This document shows, piece after piece, positions 18,503 through 31,860 of a DNA stretch of 64,000 bases. Positions within the stretch are counted from its first letter, which is position 1. Every line of letters starts with the position of its first letter. Under the pieces are notes generated by a model. That model was not told the origin of the DNA. It did not search any database and saw only the letters and a list, made by a program, of their open reading frames with translations. The DNA is taken from NCBI GenBank assembly GCA_002255935.1, contig NKIO01000001.1:1-64000 (forward strand). Reading direction: 5' to 3'. Source of the DNA: Comamonadaceae bacterium PBBC2 (GTDB taxonomy: Bacteria; Pseudomonadota; Gammaproteobacteria; Burkholderiales; Burkholderiaceae_C). The translations under genes were made by a program, and so were the position numbers.

Positions 18503-19612
18503 ATGTTATTCCATTCCTCTTTACGCAAGGACCTTGCACGCAATTTCGGCGCCACCTTGGTGATTTTGATCACCATCGTGATGACCGTGATTTTGATCCG
18601 CACCTTGGGTCAAGCCAGCCGAGGCAGCGTCAACCCTTCCGAAGTGCTGTTGGTCATGGGCTTCAGTGTTTTGAGCCAGATGACCACCATCATCACCCTC
18701 AGTTTGTTCATCGCCGTGGTGTCCACCCTGTCGCGCATGTACAGCGACAGTGAGATGGTCATTTGGTTTTCCAGTGGCCAAGGGCTGGCTTATTTCGTGC
18801 GGCCCTTGCTGCGCTTTGCTTGGCCTGTTTTGCTCATCATCGTCTTGCTCGCCCTGTTCGCCTGGCCTTGGAGCAATTTGCAAATTCAGGAACTGCAAAA
18901 CCGTTATGAGAAACGCAACGACCTGGAGCGCGTGGCGCCGGGTCAGTTTCAAGAATCCACCGGTGGCAAACGCGTCTTCTTCATCGACAAGGACAGTCCC
19001 GACAAGCGCTTGGGCAACCATGTGTTCGTCTCCAGCATCGACAAAGGCATCGAAAGCATCACCACGGCCCAAACGGGGCGCGTTGACTTGGTGGGCAATG
19101 AGCGCTTTTTGATGCTCGACCAAGGCCAGCAATGGCTGACCAATCTGGAAACCGGTGAAACCCGGCTGACCCAGTTCGAGCACTACGAAGTGCTGATGGA
19201 CGATGAAGTCATTCCTGCCAACGATGGGCTGACCAGCCGGCACACCTCGAGTTGGAAGCTGCTCCAGCAACCCACACGGGAAAACCTGGGTGAATTGGCT
19301 TGGCGCCTAGGCTTGGGCCTGTCGGCCATCAACCTGGTCTTGCTGGCCTTGGCTGTTTCAGCGATCAACCCACGCGTGGGCCGCAGTTACCACTTGGGCT
19401 TGGCCCTGTTCATCTTCATCGCCTACTACAACATGCTCAACGTCGGGCAAAGCTGGATCACATCCGGACGCGTGCCCTTCGCCAGTTTTCTGTTGACTTT
19501 GCACGGGGGCGTCTTTCTGCTCGCTTTGAGTTGGTTGTATGCGCGTCACATGAATTTGTCCTGGCGCGCCCTGTGGCCTGGCCGCGACACGTCCGTGAAG
19601 GCGGTCGCATGA
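18503..19612 (+). CDS. lptF: LPS export permease LptF
   Basis: A 369-residue inner-membrane permease of the LptB2FG complex that extracts lipopolysaccharide from the inner membrane and feeds it into the Lpt bridge. Three N-terminal helices, a periplasmic beta-jellyroll domain (about residues 120-260) and three C-terminal helices are visible, beginning MLFHSSLRKDLARNFGATLV. It is divergent from pepA, the same neighbourhood as in E. coli, and overlaps lptG by ATGA. Confidence 0.95.
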   Translation: MLFHSSLRKDLARNFGATLVILITIVMTVILIRTLGQASRGSVNPSEVLLVMGFSVLSQMTTIITLSLFIAVVSTLSRMYSDSEMVIWFSSGQGLAYFVRPLLRFAWPVLLIIVLLALFAWPWSNLQIQELQNRYEKRNDLERVAPGQFQESTGGKRVFFIDKDSPDKRLGNHVFVSSIDKGIESITTAQTGRVDLVGNERFLMLDQGQQWLTNLETGETRLTQFEHYEVLMDDEVIPANDGLTSRHTSSWKLLQQPTRENLGELAWRLGLGLSAINLVLLALAVSAINPRVGRSYHLGLALFIFIAYYNMLNVGQSWITSGRVPFASFLLTLHGGVFLLALSWLYARHMNLSWRALWPGRDTSVKAVA

Positions 19613-20715
19613 AAACTGTTCGTCGTCTGCTGCATGGCGAAATCATCACCGCCGTGGCCTTTGTCGCGGTGGGTTTTTTGGCCTTGTTCATGTTTTTCGA
19701 CCTGGTCGATGAACTGCAATCCGTGGCCAGGCATGCGGCTCAGGGTTACCAATTGCAGCAAGCCCTGCTCTACATCGCCTTCAAGATTCCGGAGCACCTT
19801 TACCAGTTGCTGCCCTTGTCGGTCCTGATCGGCAGCATCTTCGTGATGGCCCGATTGGCCCAAAGTTCCGAATACACCATCTTGCGAACCGGCGGCCTGG
19901 ACCCTTTGCGCGCACTGAGCACCCTGTTGCGCCTGGGCTTGGTCTTTGTCGGACTGACCTTCTTGATCGGAGACTATTTGGCGCCTTGGGCCGACCGGCA
20001 AGCCATTCAAATCAAAGCCGTCTACCAAGGGCACCTGACCTTGGGGCAAACCGGCGCATGGCTGAAAGAAAACCAAGATGGCCGGCGATTTGCCGTCAAT
20101 GTGCGCAGCTTTGACGGGATCGAGCACATGCGCCAGATCCGCATTCACGAGTTCAACGACCAAGGCCAATTGCTGGGCATCACCACCGCTGAGTCCGCCG
20201 ACATCCAAGGCGATGCGTGGGCCCTTCAAGACGTGGTTCAAAAAAGCATTTACCCAGACAAAGTCACTGGCGGCTTGAAGTTTGAGTCCATCCCCTTGAA
20301 AAACCAAATGTGGCACACCGAGATCAGCGCCGACATGGTGGCCGCCGCTTTGCTGACCCCTGACCGCATGCGAACTTGGGAGTTGTTCAAGTACATGCGC
20401 CATTTGTCAAACAACAAACAAAACTCGCAACGCTACGAAATAGAGTTTTGGCGCAAAGTGTTTTACCCCTTAAGTTGCCTGGTCATGCTGGTGCTGGCCC
20501 TGCCTTTTGCCTACCTGCACTTCCGATCGGGCCAGATCGCAGGCCATGTCTTTGGTGGCGTTTTGGCGGGCATCAGCTTTTCCCTGCTCAACAACGTCTT
20601 CCGATTTGTCGGTGACCTTCAAAACTGGGAGCCGTGGCTGACCTCGGCGGCACCCTCCTTGATTTACAGCGCCATTTCATTGGCCGCTTTTTGGTGGATG
20701 GTGCTCAGGCGATGA
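19609..20715 (+). CDS. lptG: LPS export permease LptG
   Basis: A 368-residue partner of LptF with the same plan: three helices, a periplasmic jellyroll, three helices. MKTVRRLLHGEIITAVAFVAVGFLALFMFFDLVDEL and LYQLLPLSVLIGSIFVMARLAQSSE are typical LptG segments. The open frame extends upstream through lptF, but the ATG at 19609 overlapping the lptF stop is the right start. The stop overlaps the next start (ATGA). Confidence 0.95.
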   Translation: MKTVRRLLHGEIITAVAFVAVGFLALFMFFDLVDELQSVARHAAQGYQLQQALLYIAFKIPEHLYQLLPLSVLIGSIFVMARLAQSSEYTILRTGGLDPLRALSTLLRLGLVFVGLTFLIGDYLAPWADRQAIQIKAVYQGHLTLGQTGAWLKENQDGRRFAVNVRSFDGIEHMRQIRIHEFNDQGQLLGITTAESADIQGDAWALQDVVQKSIYPDKVTGGLKFESIPLKNQMWHTEISADMVAAALLTPDRMRTWELFKYMRHLSNNKQNSQRYEIEFWRKVFYPLSCLVMLVLALPFAYLHFRSGQIAGHVFGGVLAGISFSLLNNVFRFVGDLQNWEPWLTSAAPSLIYSAISLAAFWWMVLRR

Positions 20716-21089
20716 ACAATTCAAATACCGGCGTGATCTTGTTTGCGCATGGCTCTCGCGACCCTTTGTGGCGCTTGCCCATCGATGCCGTGGCCCTGCA
20801 AATGCAGCAGCAATGGCCGAGCTTGCCTGTGCGTTGTGCCTTTTTGGAGCTCACCACACCGGCATTGCCCGAGGTGGTCGAACAGATGATGATGCAGGGC
20901 ATGGATCACCTGCGCATCGTGCCCATGTTTTTGGGGGTTGGGCGCCATGCACGAGAAGACCTGCCGCAACTGGTCGCCGATTTGCGTCAGGCTTACCCCC
21001 AAGTTCAGTTTGAATTGACCCCCTCCATCGGCGAACACCCGGCCATGACACGTCTGATGGCCGACATCGCAGCGGGCACCAAGGCATAG
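20712..21089 (+). CDS. CbiX/SirB-like sirohydrochlorin chelatase
   Basis: A 125-residue single-domain chelatase of the CbiX family, about half the size of class II enzymes with two domains. The metal-site motif ILFAHGSRDPLW (His12) is at the N-terminus, with FLELTTPALPEVV and VPMFLGVGRHAREDLP following. It would insert Fe2+ (or Co2+) into sirohydrochlorin to make siroheme (or a cobalamin precursor). Iron is more likely because the next gene is a CysB-like sulfur regulator and siroheme serves sulfite reductase. The start overlaps the lptG stop. Confidence 0.88.
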   Translation: MNNSNTGVILFAHGSRDPLWRLPIDAVALQMQQQWPSLPVRCAFLELTTPALPEVVEQMMMQGMDHLRIVPMFLGVGRHAREDLPQLVADLRQAYPQVQFELTPSIGEHPAMTRLMADIAAGTKA

Positions 21090-21132
21090 ACTCATAAAGC
21101 ATAATGACGTCAATCAATATGACGATCTGCAT

Positions 21133-22074
21133 ATGAATCTGCACCAATTTCGTTTTGTTCAGGAAGCTGCACGCCGCAACTTGAACCTGACAGAGACGGC
21201 CAAAGCCCTGCATACTTCCCAGCCCGGCGTGTCCAAAGCCATCATTGAACTCGAAGAAGAGCTGGGCATCGAGATCTTTGCCCGCCATGGCAAGCGTCTC
21301 AAACGCATCACCGAACCCGGACAGCACGTGCTGCAAAGCATCGAGATCATCCTGCGTGAAGTGGGCAATCTGCGCAAAATCGGCGACCAATACAGCGCGC
21401 AGGACAGCGGCACCCTCTCGATCGCCACCACCCACACACAGGCGCGCTATGTCTTGCCCATGCCTGTGGCCAGGTTGCGCGAAAAGTACCCCTTGGTCAA
21501 CATCAGCCTGCACCAAGGTGCGCCGGACCAAGTGGCCAAGATGCTGCTGGACGACACCGCCGAGATTGGCATTGCCACCGAATCACTATCGGCCTACGAA
21601 GAACTCGTCACCCTGCCCTGCTACGAGTGGCAACACGTGCTGGTCCTGCCGCTGGACCACCCCTTGGCCAGCAAAGAGAACATCTCGCTGGAAGACATTG
21701 CGGGTGAATCCATCGTGACGTACCACCCGTCCTTCACCGGTCGGGGGCGCATCGATCAAGCCTTCGCCGCCAGAAAACTGCACCCGCGCATTGCGCTCGA
21801 AGCCATCGATTCCGACGTCATCAAAACCTATGTCCGACTGGGGCTGGGCATTGGCATCGTCGCAGAGATGGCCGTCAAGGACGACCCCGTCCAAGACTTG
21901 GCCGTCAGGCCCTTGGGCGGTTTGCTGGGCATGAACGTGGCCCGTGTGGCCTTCAAGCGCGGCGCTTACCTGCGTCACTTTGTTTACCATTTCGCCCAAC
22001 TGCTGAGCGACCGGCTCACGCAGCCCCTCATCACCAAGGCCATGAGCGGCCACGTCAACGATTACGAGCTCTGA
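21133..22074 (+). CDS. cysB: CysB-family LysR-type transcriptional regulator
   Basis: A 313-residue LysR regulator. Residues 1-60 are the winged helix (MNLHQFRFVQEAARRNLNLTETAKALHTSQPGVSKAI), very close to CysB/Cbl; the rest is the two-lobed inducer domain (GTLSIATTHTQARYVLP, then HQGAPDQVAKML). CysB-type proteins activate sulfate/thiosulfate uptake and cysteine synthesis in response to O-acetylserine or its isomer. The preceding siroheme chelatase fits this role. A CATAAT hexamer at 21100-21105 could be a local -10. CysB versus Cbl cannot be separated by eye. Confidence 0.88.
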   Translation: MNLHQFRFVQEAARRNLNLTETAKALHTSQPGVSKAIIELEEELGIEIFARHGKRLKRITEPGQHVLQSIEIILREVGNLRKIGDQYSAQDSGTLSIATTHTQARYVLPMPVARLREKYPLVNISLHQGAPDQVAKMLLDDTAEIGIATESLSAYEELVTLPCYEWQHVLVLPLDHPLASKENISLEDIAGESIVTYHPSFTGRGRIDQAFAARKLHPRIALEAIDSDVIKTYVRLGLGIGIVAEMAVKDDPVQDLAVRPLGGLLGMNVARVAFKRGAYLRHFVYHFAQLLSDRLTQPLITKAMSGHVNDYEL

Positions 22075-22077
22075 ACC

Positions 22078-23247
22078 ATGAACGCACGCACTCCGAACCT
22101 GGTCTCCAAAGCCCCCAACATGGGCACCACCATCTTCACGGTCATGTCCGCCCTGGCCGCTGAAAAAGGCGCCGTCAATCTGGGCCAAGGCTTTCCGGAC
22201 TTCCCTTGCGACCCGCATCTGCTGGATCTGGTCAACGACGCCATGCGCGAGGGCTTGAACCAATACCCCCCGATGACCGGCGTGGCGCCCCTGCGCGATG
22301 CGGTCTCACAAAAGATCATGGCACTGTATGGCCGCCAGTACGATCCCGTCAGCGAGATCACCGTCACAGCCGGCGCCACCCAAGCCATCCTGACCATCAT
22401 TTTGGCCATCGTGCATCCCGGCGATGAAGTGATTGTTTTGGAGCCTTGCTACGACAGCTACGTGCCCAACATCGAATTGGCCGGCGGATCCGTGGTTCGG
22501 GTGCCGCTGACACCGGGCACCTTCAGACCCGACTTTGACAAGATCCGCGCGGCCATCAGCCCCAAGACCCGCGCCATCATGATCAACTCACCGCACAACC
22601 CCAGCGGCATGATCTGGTCGCGCGAGGACATGCTGAGCTTGCAAGAGATCTTGGCGCCGACAGACATCATCCTGATCAGCGATGAGGTTTATGAACACAT
22701 GGTTTATGCACCCAACCAACACTGGAGTGCCGCGCACTTTGAGGGTCTGGCTGCGCGCGCCTTCATCGTCTCGAGCTTCGGCAAAACCTACCATGTGACC
22801 GGCTGGAAAATTGGCACGGTGGCCGCCCCGGCTTCACTGACAGCTGAGTTCCGCAAAGTCCACCAGTTCAACGTGTTCACGGTAAACACGCCCATGCAGC
22901 ATGCGTTGGCGCGCTACATGGCCGATGCCAAGCCCTATCTGGAGCTGCCTGCTTTCTACCAACGCAAGCGAGACCTCTTTCGCCAAGGCTTGGCGCAAAC
23001 CAAATTCAAACTGCTGCCCGGTGAAGGCACTTATTTCCAGTGCGTGGACATTTCTGAGCTGGGCGTGCCCGAGAAAAACCTGAGCGAAGCCGATTTTTGC
23101 AAATGGTTGACCACCGAGATCGGTGTGGCGGCCATTCCGCTGTCCGCCTTTTATGGCGGCGGTTTTGACCAGAAAGTCATCCGTTTTTGCTTTGCCAAGC
23201 AAGACCCCACGCTGCAAATGGCGCTCACCAAACTCCAGCGCCTTTGA
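22078..23247 (+). CDS. Class I/II PLP aminotransferase, methionine aminotransferase-like (YbdL type)
   Basis: A 389-residue fold-type I aminotransferase. It has NLGQGFPDFPCDP at the substrate site, GATQAILTIILAI, NSPHNPSG, ISDEVYEHM and the PLP lysine in SSFGKTYHVTGWKIG. This combination is like YbdL and kynurenine/glutamine aminotransferases; YbdL transfers amino groups to and from methionine and aromatic amino acids. It begins 3 bases after the cysB-like stop, so a methionine/sulfur role fits the context. It converges on def with only 4 bases between stops. Confidence 0.85.
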   Translation: MNARTPNLVSKAPNMGTTIFTVMSALAAEKGAVNLGQGFPDFPCDPHLLDLVNDAMREGLNQYPPMTGVAPLRDAVSQKIMALYGRQYDPVSEITVTAGATQAILTIILAIVHPGDEVIVLEPCYDSYVPNIELAGGSVVRVPLTPGTFRPDFDKIRAAISPKTRAIMINSPHNPSGMIWSREDMLSLQEILAPTDIILISDEVYEHMVYAPNQHWSAAHFEGLAARAFIVSSFGKTYHVTGWKIGTVAAPASLTAEFRKVHQFNVFTVNTPMQHALARYMADAKPYLELPAFYQRKRDLFRQGLAQTKFKLLPGEGTYFQCVDISELGVPEKNLSEADFCKWLTTEIGVAAIPLSAFYGGGFDQKVIRFCFAKQDPTLQMALTKLQRL

Positions 23248-23251
23248 GGGC

Positions 23252-26954
<3,703 letters not shown>

Positions 26955-26966
26955 ATTTCAAAAACC

Positions 26967-29900
26967 TCAGGCCACATCGGCCATAGACACTGCGGACTCC
27001 ATGTCCACAGCCACAATGCGTGAAACGCCCTGCTCCTGCATGGTCACGCCGATCAACTGCTCGGCCATCTCCATGGCGATCTTGTTGTGGCTGATGAACA
27101 GGAACTGCGTCTCTTTGCCCATGCCCGCGACCAACTTGGCATAGCGCTCGGTGTTGGCATCGTCCAGGGGCGCATCCACCTCGTCCAGCAAACAAAACGG
27201 TGCCGGGTTGAGCTGGAAGATGGCAAACACCAAAGCAATCGCCGTGAGCGCTTTTTCGCCACCCGAGAGCAAATGGATGGTCTGGTTTTTCTTGCCGGGC
27301 GGCTGGGCCAGCACCTGCACGCCAGCGTCCAAAATCTCGTCGCCGGTCATCACCAAACGCGCATTGCCGCCACCAAACAGCTCAGGAAACATGCGGCTGA
27401 AATGTTCGTTCACGATCTTGAACGTACCGCCCAGCAATTCGCGGGTTTCACCGTCGATCTTGCGGATCGCGTCTTCCAGCGTGTTCATGGCTTCGGTCAA
27501 GTCGGCGTTTTGCGAATCCAAGAAAGTCTTGCGTTCGCGCGATGTGCTGAGCTCTTCCAGTGCTGCGAGGTTGACCGGCCCCAAAGCGGTGATCTCGCGG
27601 TGGATGCGGTCGATCTCGCCTTGCAGACCGGTCACGCGGACCTGGCCATTTTCGATGGACAGAGCCACAGCCTCCAGATCGGCCTGGGCATCGGCCAGCA
27701 GCTGGGTGTACTGCTCCAGCCCCAGGCGGGCGGCTTGCTCTTTGAGCTGCAAATCGGTGATGCGCTGGCGCAGGGGCTCAAGCTCACGCTCAAAAGCTAC
27801 GCGCCGCTCGTCGCTGGCGCGCAATTTGGCCGTCAGGTCATCGTAGGCACTGCGACGCGCGGCCAAGGCTTGCTCGCGCTCTATCTTGACGGCCAAGACA
27901 TTTTGCAAACCAGCTTGCGCGGCGGCATCGGTCAAGCGGCTGAGTTCGTCGCGGGCGCGCTGCATTTCGGCCTCGATGCTGGCCACTTGCTGCTGCGCCG
28001 TCTCGATCGTGCGGTTCAACTCCGCACGGCGCGCATCTAAGCTGCGCTGCGAGAACTGCGCCTCTTGGGCTCGGCGCTCCAGGCTGCGCTGCTGTTCGCG
28101 GCACTCGGCCAATTTGCGCTCGGCTTCGATGACGCGTTCGTCCAGCTGGGCGTGACGCTCTTGGCTGTCGGCCAATTGCATGTCCAGCTCTTCAAAGCGG
28201 GCTTCGGCGGTCACGCGGCGCTCTTGCAGCTCGTCGAGCAAAGCATCCACTTCGGCCAAGTCATTGCTGATCTGCTCGCTGCGGGCACGGGTTTGCGCCA
28301 CCAGCTGCGACAAACGCAAGGTCTCGACTTGCAGCTCGTGGGCACGAGACTGGTGCTCAGCCGCTTCGCGGCGAACGGTGATCAGACGCTGCGAAGCGTC
28401 GCCATAAGCCGCTTCGGCACGCACCAAAGCGCTGCGGCTTTCTTCAGCAATCAGGGTTTGGGCACGCTGCTGCTTTTCAAAGTTTTCAATGTCCTGGGCA
28501 CGGGCCAGCAAACCGGCCTGTTCAGAGTCTTGTGCATAAAACACCACGCTGTTCAGATCGACCGCGTGGCCAGCTTGCACAAACAAGGTCTCGCCGGGTT
28601 TGAGCTGGCTGCGCCAAGCCAGGGCGTCTTCGATGTTGGGGGCGGTGTAGCAGCCTTGGAGCCAATCGGTCACCAGCGCCGACAAGCCCGCGTCCGAGAT
28701 GCGCAACTTTTGCGCCAATGGCTGGCACCCACCGGGCATGCCACTGCGTGGCGTGGCGCTGGAGGCCAATGGCGACGTGAAGAACGACAGTTTGGCCGGT
28801 GGCGCATCGTTGGCAAACGATCGCACCATGTCCAGACGGGACACTTCCAGGGCCGACAGGCGTTCGCGCAAGGCGGATTCCAAGGCGTTTTCCCAACCCG
28901 ACTCGATGTGGATGCGGCTCCACAAACCCTCCAACCCATCCATGCCGTGCTTGGAAAGCCATGGCTTGAGCTTGCCGTCGGTGCGCACTTTCTCTTGCAA
29001 GGCCTTGAGCGCTTCGATGCGGGCACTCAGATCGGCCAAACGGGCCGATTCGTCGTTGACGGCTTGTTGGCGGGTGCGGCGGTCTTCGTCCAGCGCGGGC
29101 ACTTGCTCTTGCAGGTCGTGCAAACGGGCTTCTGACGCGGCTGCCAAACCTTCAGCAGCGGCCAATTGTTCTTGCAAGCCGCTCAGGCGTGCCTCATCGG
29201 GCGCGGCCAAGGCATTGCGGTCGGCCAACAAACGCTCACGGCGGTTTTCAAGCTGGCGCGACTGCTCTTCCACATTGCGCTGGTCTGCGGCCAGCACACC
29301 GATTTGCTGCTGCACCTGCACCACGCTGGCGCGTTGCGCGGTGGCATCGTTTTGGGCTTTGCGCAGGGCCTCTTCCAAATCAGGCAAGGCCATGGCCTGG
29401 TCTTCCACCTGGGCCGCCAGCGTCATGCTCTGGTCTTCGGCCATGGCCGCTTGCTCGGCCAGGGTTTCCAGCTCGGCCTGAGCATCTTCACTGCGGGTGC
29501 CCCATTGGGCAGTTTGTTCGATCAACTGTTGCAGACGCTGCTCTGCGCGCTGGCGGCCTTCGACCACAAAACGGATTTCGGCTTCCAGGCGACCCACTTC
29601 GGCGCTGGCTTCGTACAGGGCGCCTTGCGCTTGGTTGACCTGATCGCCAGCGTCGTAGTGCGCTTGGCGGATGGTTTCCAGATCCGACTCCACATGGCGC
29701 AGATCGGCGATGCGCGATTCGAGCGCATTCACGGCCTGGTCCACATCACTCTTCACCTTGCCCTGGTCGCTTTCGGCGTCGCGGCGTTTCAAGAACCACA
29801 GCTGGTGCTGCTTGAGTGTGCTGTCAGCTTGCAGATTGTTGTAACGCTGCGCGACCTCGGCCTGCTTTTCCAGCTTTTCCAGATTGGCGTTCAGCTCGCG

Positions 29901-30494
29901 CAAGATGTCTTCGACACGGGTCAAGTTCTCACGGGTGTCCGACAGGCGGTTTTCCGTCTCGCGGCGGCGTTCCTTGTATTTGGAGACGCCCGCTGCCTCT
30001 TCCAAAAACAAGCGCAGCTCTTCGGGGCGCGACTCGATGATGCGGCTGATGGTGCCTTGGCCGATGATGGCGTAGGCGCGTGGTCCCAAGCCCGTGCCCA
30101 AAAACACGTCCTGCACATCGCGGCGGCGCACCGGCTGGTTGTTGATGTAGTAGCTGCTGTTGCCGTCGCGGGTGAGCACGCGCTTGACGGCGATCTCGGC
30201 AAACTGGCCCCACTGGCCGCCCGCACGGTGGTCGGCATTGTCAAACACCAGCTCCACGCTGGCGCGGCTGGCCGGTTTGCGGGTGGTGGTGCCGTTGAAG
30301 ATCACGTCCTGCATGGACTCGCCACGCAGCTCGGACGCCTTGGACTCGCCCAACACCCAACGCACCGCGTCCATGATGTTGGATTTGCCGCAACCGTTGG
30401 GCCCGACCACGCCCACCAACTGACCTGGCAGCAGGAAGTTGGTCGGCTCGGCAAACGATTTGAAGCCGGAAAGCTTGATGGAGTTGAGACGCAC
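26967..30494 (-). CDS. smc: Chromosome segregation protein SMC
   Basis: A 1175-residue SMC ATPase that organises and separates chromosomes with ScpA/ScpB. The N-terminal ATPase half has GPNGCGKSN (31-39); two long coiled coils flank a hinge around residues 500-660; the C-terminal half carries the ABC signature LLSGGEKALTAIAL and Walker B CLLDEVDAPLDDAN. The start is a GTG at 30494 (MRLNSIKLSGFKSFAEP) with no clear ribosome-binding site; the open frame continues upstream but is not conserved family sequence. Confidence 0.96.
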   Translation of the reverse strand: MRLNSIKLSGFKSFAEPTNFLLPGQLVGVVGPNGCGKSNIMDAVRWVLGESKASELRGESMQDVIFNGTTTRKPASRASVELVFDNADHRAGGQWGQFAEIAVKRVLTRDGNSSYYINNQPVRRRDVQDVFLGTGLGPRAYAIIGQGTISRIIESRPEELRLFLEEAAGVSKYKERRRETENRLSDTRENLTRVEDILRELNANLEKLEKQAEVAQRYNNLQADSTLKQHQLWFLKRRDAESDQGKVKSDVDQAVNALESRIADLRHVESDLETIRQAHYDAGDQVNQAQGALYEASAEVGRLEAEIRFVVEGRQRAEQRLQQLIEQTAQWGTRSEDAQAELETLAEQAAMAEDQSMTLAAQVEDQAMALPDLEEALRKAQNDATAQRASVVQVQQQIGVLAADQRNVEEQSRQLENRRERLLADRNALAAPDEARLSGLQEQLAAAEGLAAASEARLHDLQEQVPALDEDRRTRQQAVNDESARLADLSARIEALKALQEKVRTDGKLKPWLSKHGMDGLEGLWSRIHIESGWENALESALRERLSALEVSRLDMVRSFANDAPPAKLSFFTSPLASSATPRSGMPGGCQPLAQKLRISDAGLSALVTDWLQGCYTAPNIEDALAWRSQLKPGETLFVQAGHAVDLNSVVFYAQDSEQAGLLARAQDIENFEKQQRAQTLIAEESRSALVRAEAAYGDASQRLITVRREAAEHQSRAHELQVETLRLSQLVAQTRARSEQISNDLAEVDALLDELQERRVTAEARFEELDMQLADSQERHAQLDERVIEAERKLAECREQQRSLERRAQEAQFSQRSLDARRAELNRTIETAQQQVASIEAEMQRARDELSRLTDAAAQAGLQNVLAVKIEREQALAARRSAYDDLTAKLRASDERRVAFERELEPLRQRITDLQLKEQAARLGLEQYTQLLADAQADLEAVALSIENGQVRVTGLQGEIDRIHREITALGPVNLAALEELSTSRERKTFLDSQNADLTEAMNTLEDAIRKIDGETRELLGGTFKIVNEHFSRMFPELFGGGNARLVMTGDEILDAGVQVLAQPPGKKNQTIHLLSGGEKALTAIALVFAIFQLNPAPFCLLDEVDAPLDDANTERYAKLVAGMGKETQFLFISHNKIAMEMAEQLIGVTMQEQGVSRIVAVDMESAVSMADVA

Positions 30495-30627
30495 GGCGGT
30501 CGGATCGATCAAAAAAAAGTAAGCGAAATGCCGCAACACAAGGCGCGACAGCCCGAATGAAAGCCTGTAACCGGACGCCCGGAACAGTCTTCGATGTTAA
30601 CCCAGCTGAACACCCTGAACGATCCCG

Positions 30628-30633
30628 GATAAT
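30628..30633 (+). promoter_or_regulatory. Possible -10 for dapC (leaderless arrangement)
   Basis: GATAAT ends 6 bases before the dapC ATG. If used, transcription would start at or next to the start codon, giving a leaderless mRNA. The -35 match at 16-18 bases upstream is poor. The 145-base spacer from smc shows no other clear element. Confidence 0.3.
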
Positions 30634-30634
30634 C

Positions 30635-30650
30635 AGGGGATGAATCCCCT
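30635..30650 (+). promoter_or_regulatory. Small hairpin holding the dapC start codon in its loop
   Basis: AGGGG and CCCCT can pair around the hexaloop ATGAAT, whose first three bases are the dapC start codon. AGGGG is the only Shine-Dalgarno-like sequence but directly abuts the ATG. A 5-bp stem is short, so function is uncertain. Confidence 0.3.
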
Positions 30651-31860
30651 TCTCGCCAAGCTCCAGCCCTATCCTTTTGAGCGCCTGCGCCAACTGTTCG
30701 CAGGGGTCACGCCCAACCCTCACCACAAGCCCATCAGCTTGGGCATTGGCGAGCCCAAACATGCCACACCGGTCTTCATTCAAGAGGCCCTGAAGGCCTC
30801 GGTGGCCACCGGTTTGTCGGCTTACCCCGCCACTGCAGGTGAGCCCGCTTTGCGCCAAGCTTGTGCGGCCTGGCTCCAAACCCGCTATGCCCTCACGCTG
30901 GATGCGGGCACCCAAGTGCTGCCGGTCAATGGCTCGCGCGAAGCTTTGTTTGCCCTGACGCAAACCGTGATCGATCCGAGCCGCCCTGGCGCCACCGTGG
31001 TCAGCCCCAACCCCTTCTATCAAATCTACGAAGGTGCAGCTTTGCTGTCCGGGGCTGAGCCTTATTACGTGCCCAGCGACCCGGCGCGCAACTTTGCCAA
31101 CGACTGGGACAGCGTGCCCGCCGATGTTTGGGCCCGCACCCAGCTTTTGTTCGTTTGCTCGCCCGGAAACCCCACGGGCGCCGTCATGCCACTGACGGAA
31201 TGGGAAAAGCTGTTTGCCCTGTCCGACCAACACGGTTTTGTGATCGCGTCCGACGAGTGCTACAGCGAGATTTATTTCCGCGAAGAAGCGCCCTTGAGCG
31301 GCCTCGAAGCCGCACACCAGCTGGGCCGCACAGACTTCAAGCGCCTGATCGCCTTCACCAGCCTCAGTAAGCGCAGCAATGTGCCCGGCCTGCGCAGCGG
31401 CTTTGTGGCCGGGGATGCGGCCATCATCCAACAGTTTTTGCTGTACCGCACCTACCATGGCAGTGCCATGAGCCCCGTGGTGCAAGCGGCCAGCATCGCC
31501 GCCTGGGGCGACGAAAGCCATGTGGTGGACAACCGCAACCAATACCGCACCAAGTTCGCCCAGGTCACGCCCGTGCTGGCCGAAGTGCTGGATGTGAAGC
31601 TGCCCGACGCCAGCTTTTACCTGTGGGCCGGCGTGCCTGCCGGCTGGCAGAGCGACGACGCGGCGTTTGCCAAAGCGCTGTACGAAGCTGAAAGCGTGAC
31701 GGTGCTGCCCGGCAGCTATTTGGCGCGTGATTTCAACGGCAGCAATCCAGGCCGTGGCCGCATTCGCATGGCCTTGGTGGCCGAAACTGCCGAGTGCCTG
31801 GAAGCGGCCGAGCGCATTGCCCGTTTTGTGCGCGCCCACCCGAACAAGGCCCCCACATGA
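30640..31860 (+). CDS. dapC: Succinyldiaminopimelate transaminase
   Basis: A 406-residue PLP aminotransferase of the DapC type that makes N-succinyl-LL-diaminopimelate for lysine and peptidoglycan synthesis. [34 protein letters not shown] and the PLP lysine motif [15 protein letters not shown] identify it. The stop overlaps the start of dapE (ATGA), which encodes the next pathway step, supporting DapC over other aminotransferases. Confidence 0.93.
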   Translation: MNPLLAKLQPYPFERLRQLFAGVTPNPHHKPISLGIGEPKHATPVFIQEALKASVATGLSAYPATAGEPALRQACAAWLQTRYALTLDAGTQVLPVNGSREALFALTQTVIDPSRPGATVVSPNPFYQIYEGAALLSGAEPYYVPSDPARNFANDWDSVPADVWARTQLLFVCSPGNPTGAVMPLTEWEKLFALSDQHGFVIASDECYSEIYFREEAPLSGLEAAHQLGRTDFKRLIAFTSLSKRSNVPGLRSGFVAGDAAIIQQFLLYRTYHGSAMSPVVQAASIAAWGDESHVVDNRNQYRTKFAQVTPVLAEVLDVKLPDASFYLWAGVPAGWQSDDAAFAKALYEAESVTVLPGSYLARDFNGSNPGRGRIRMALVAETAECLEAAERIARFVRAHPNKAPT

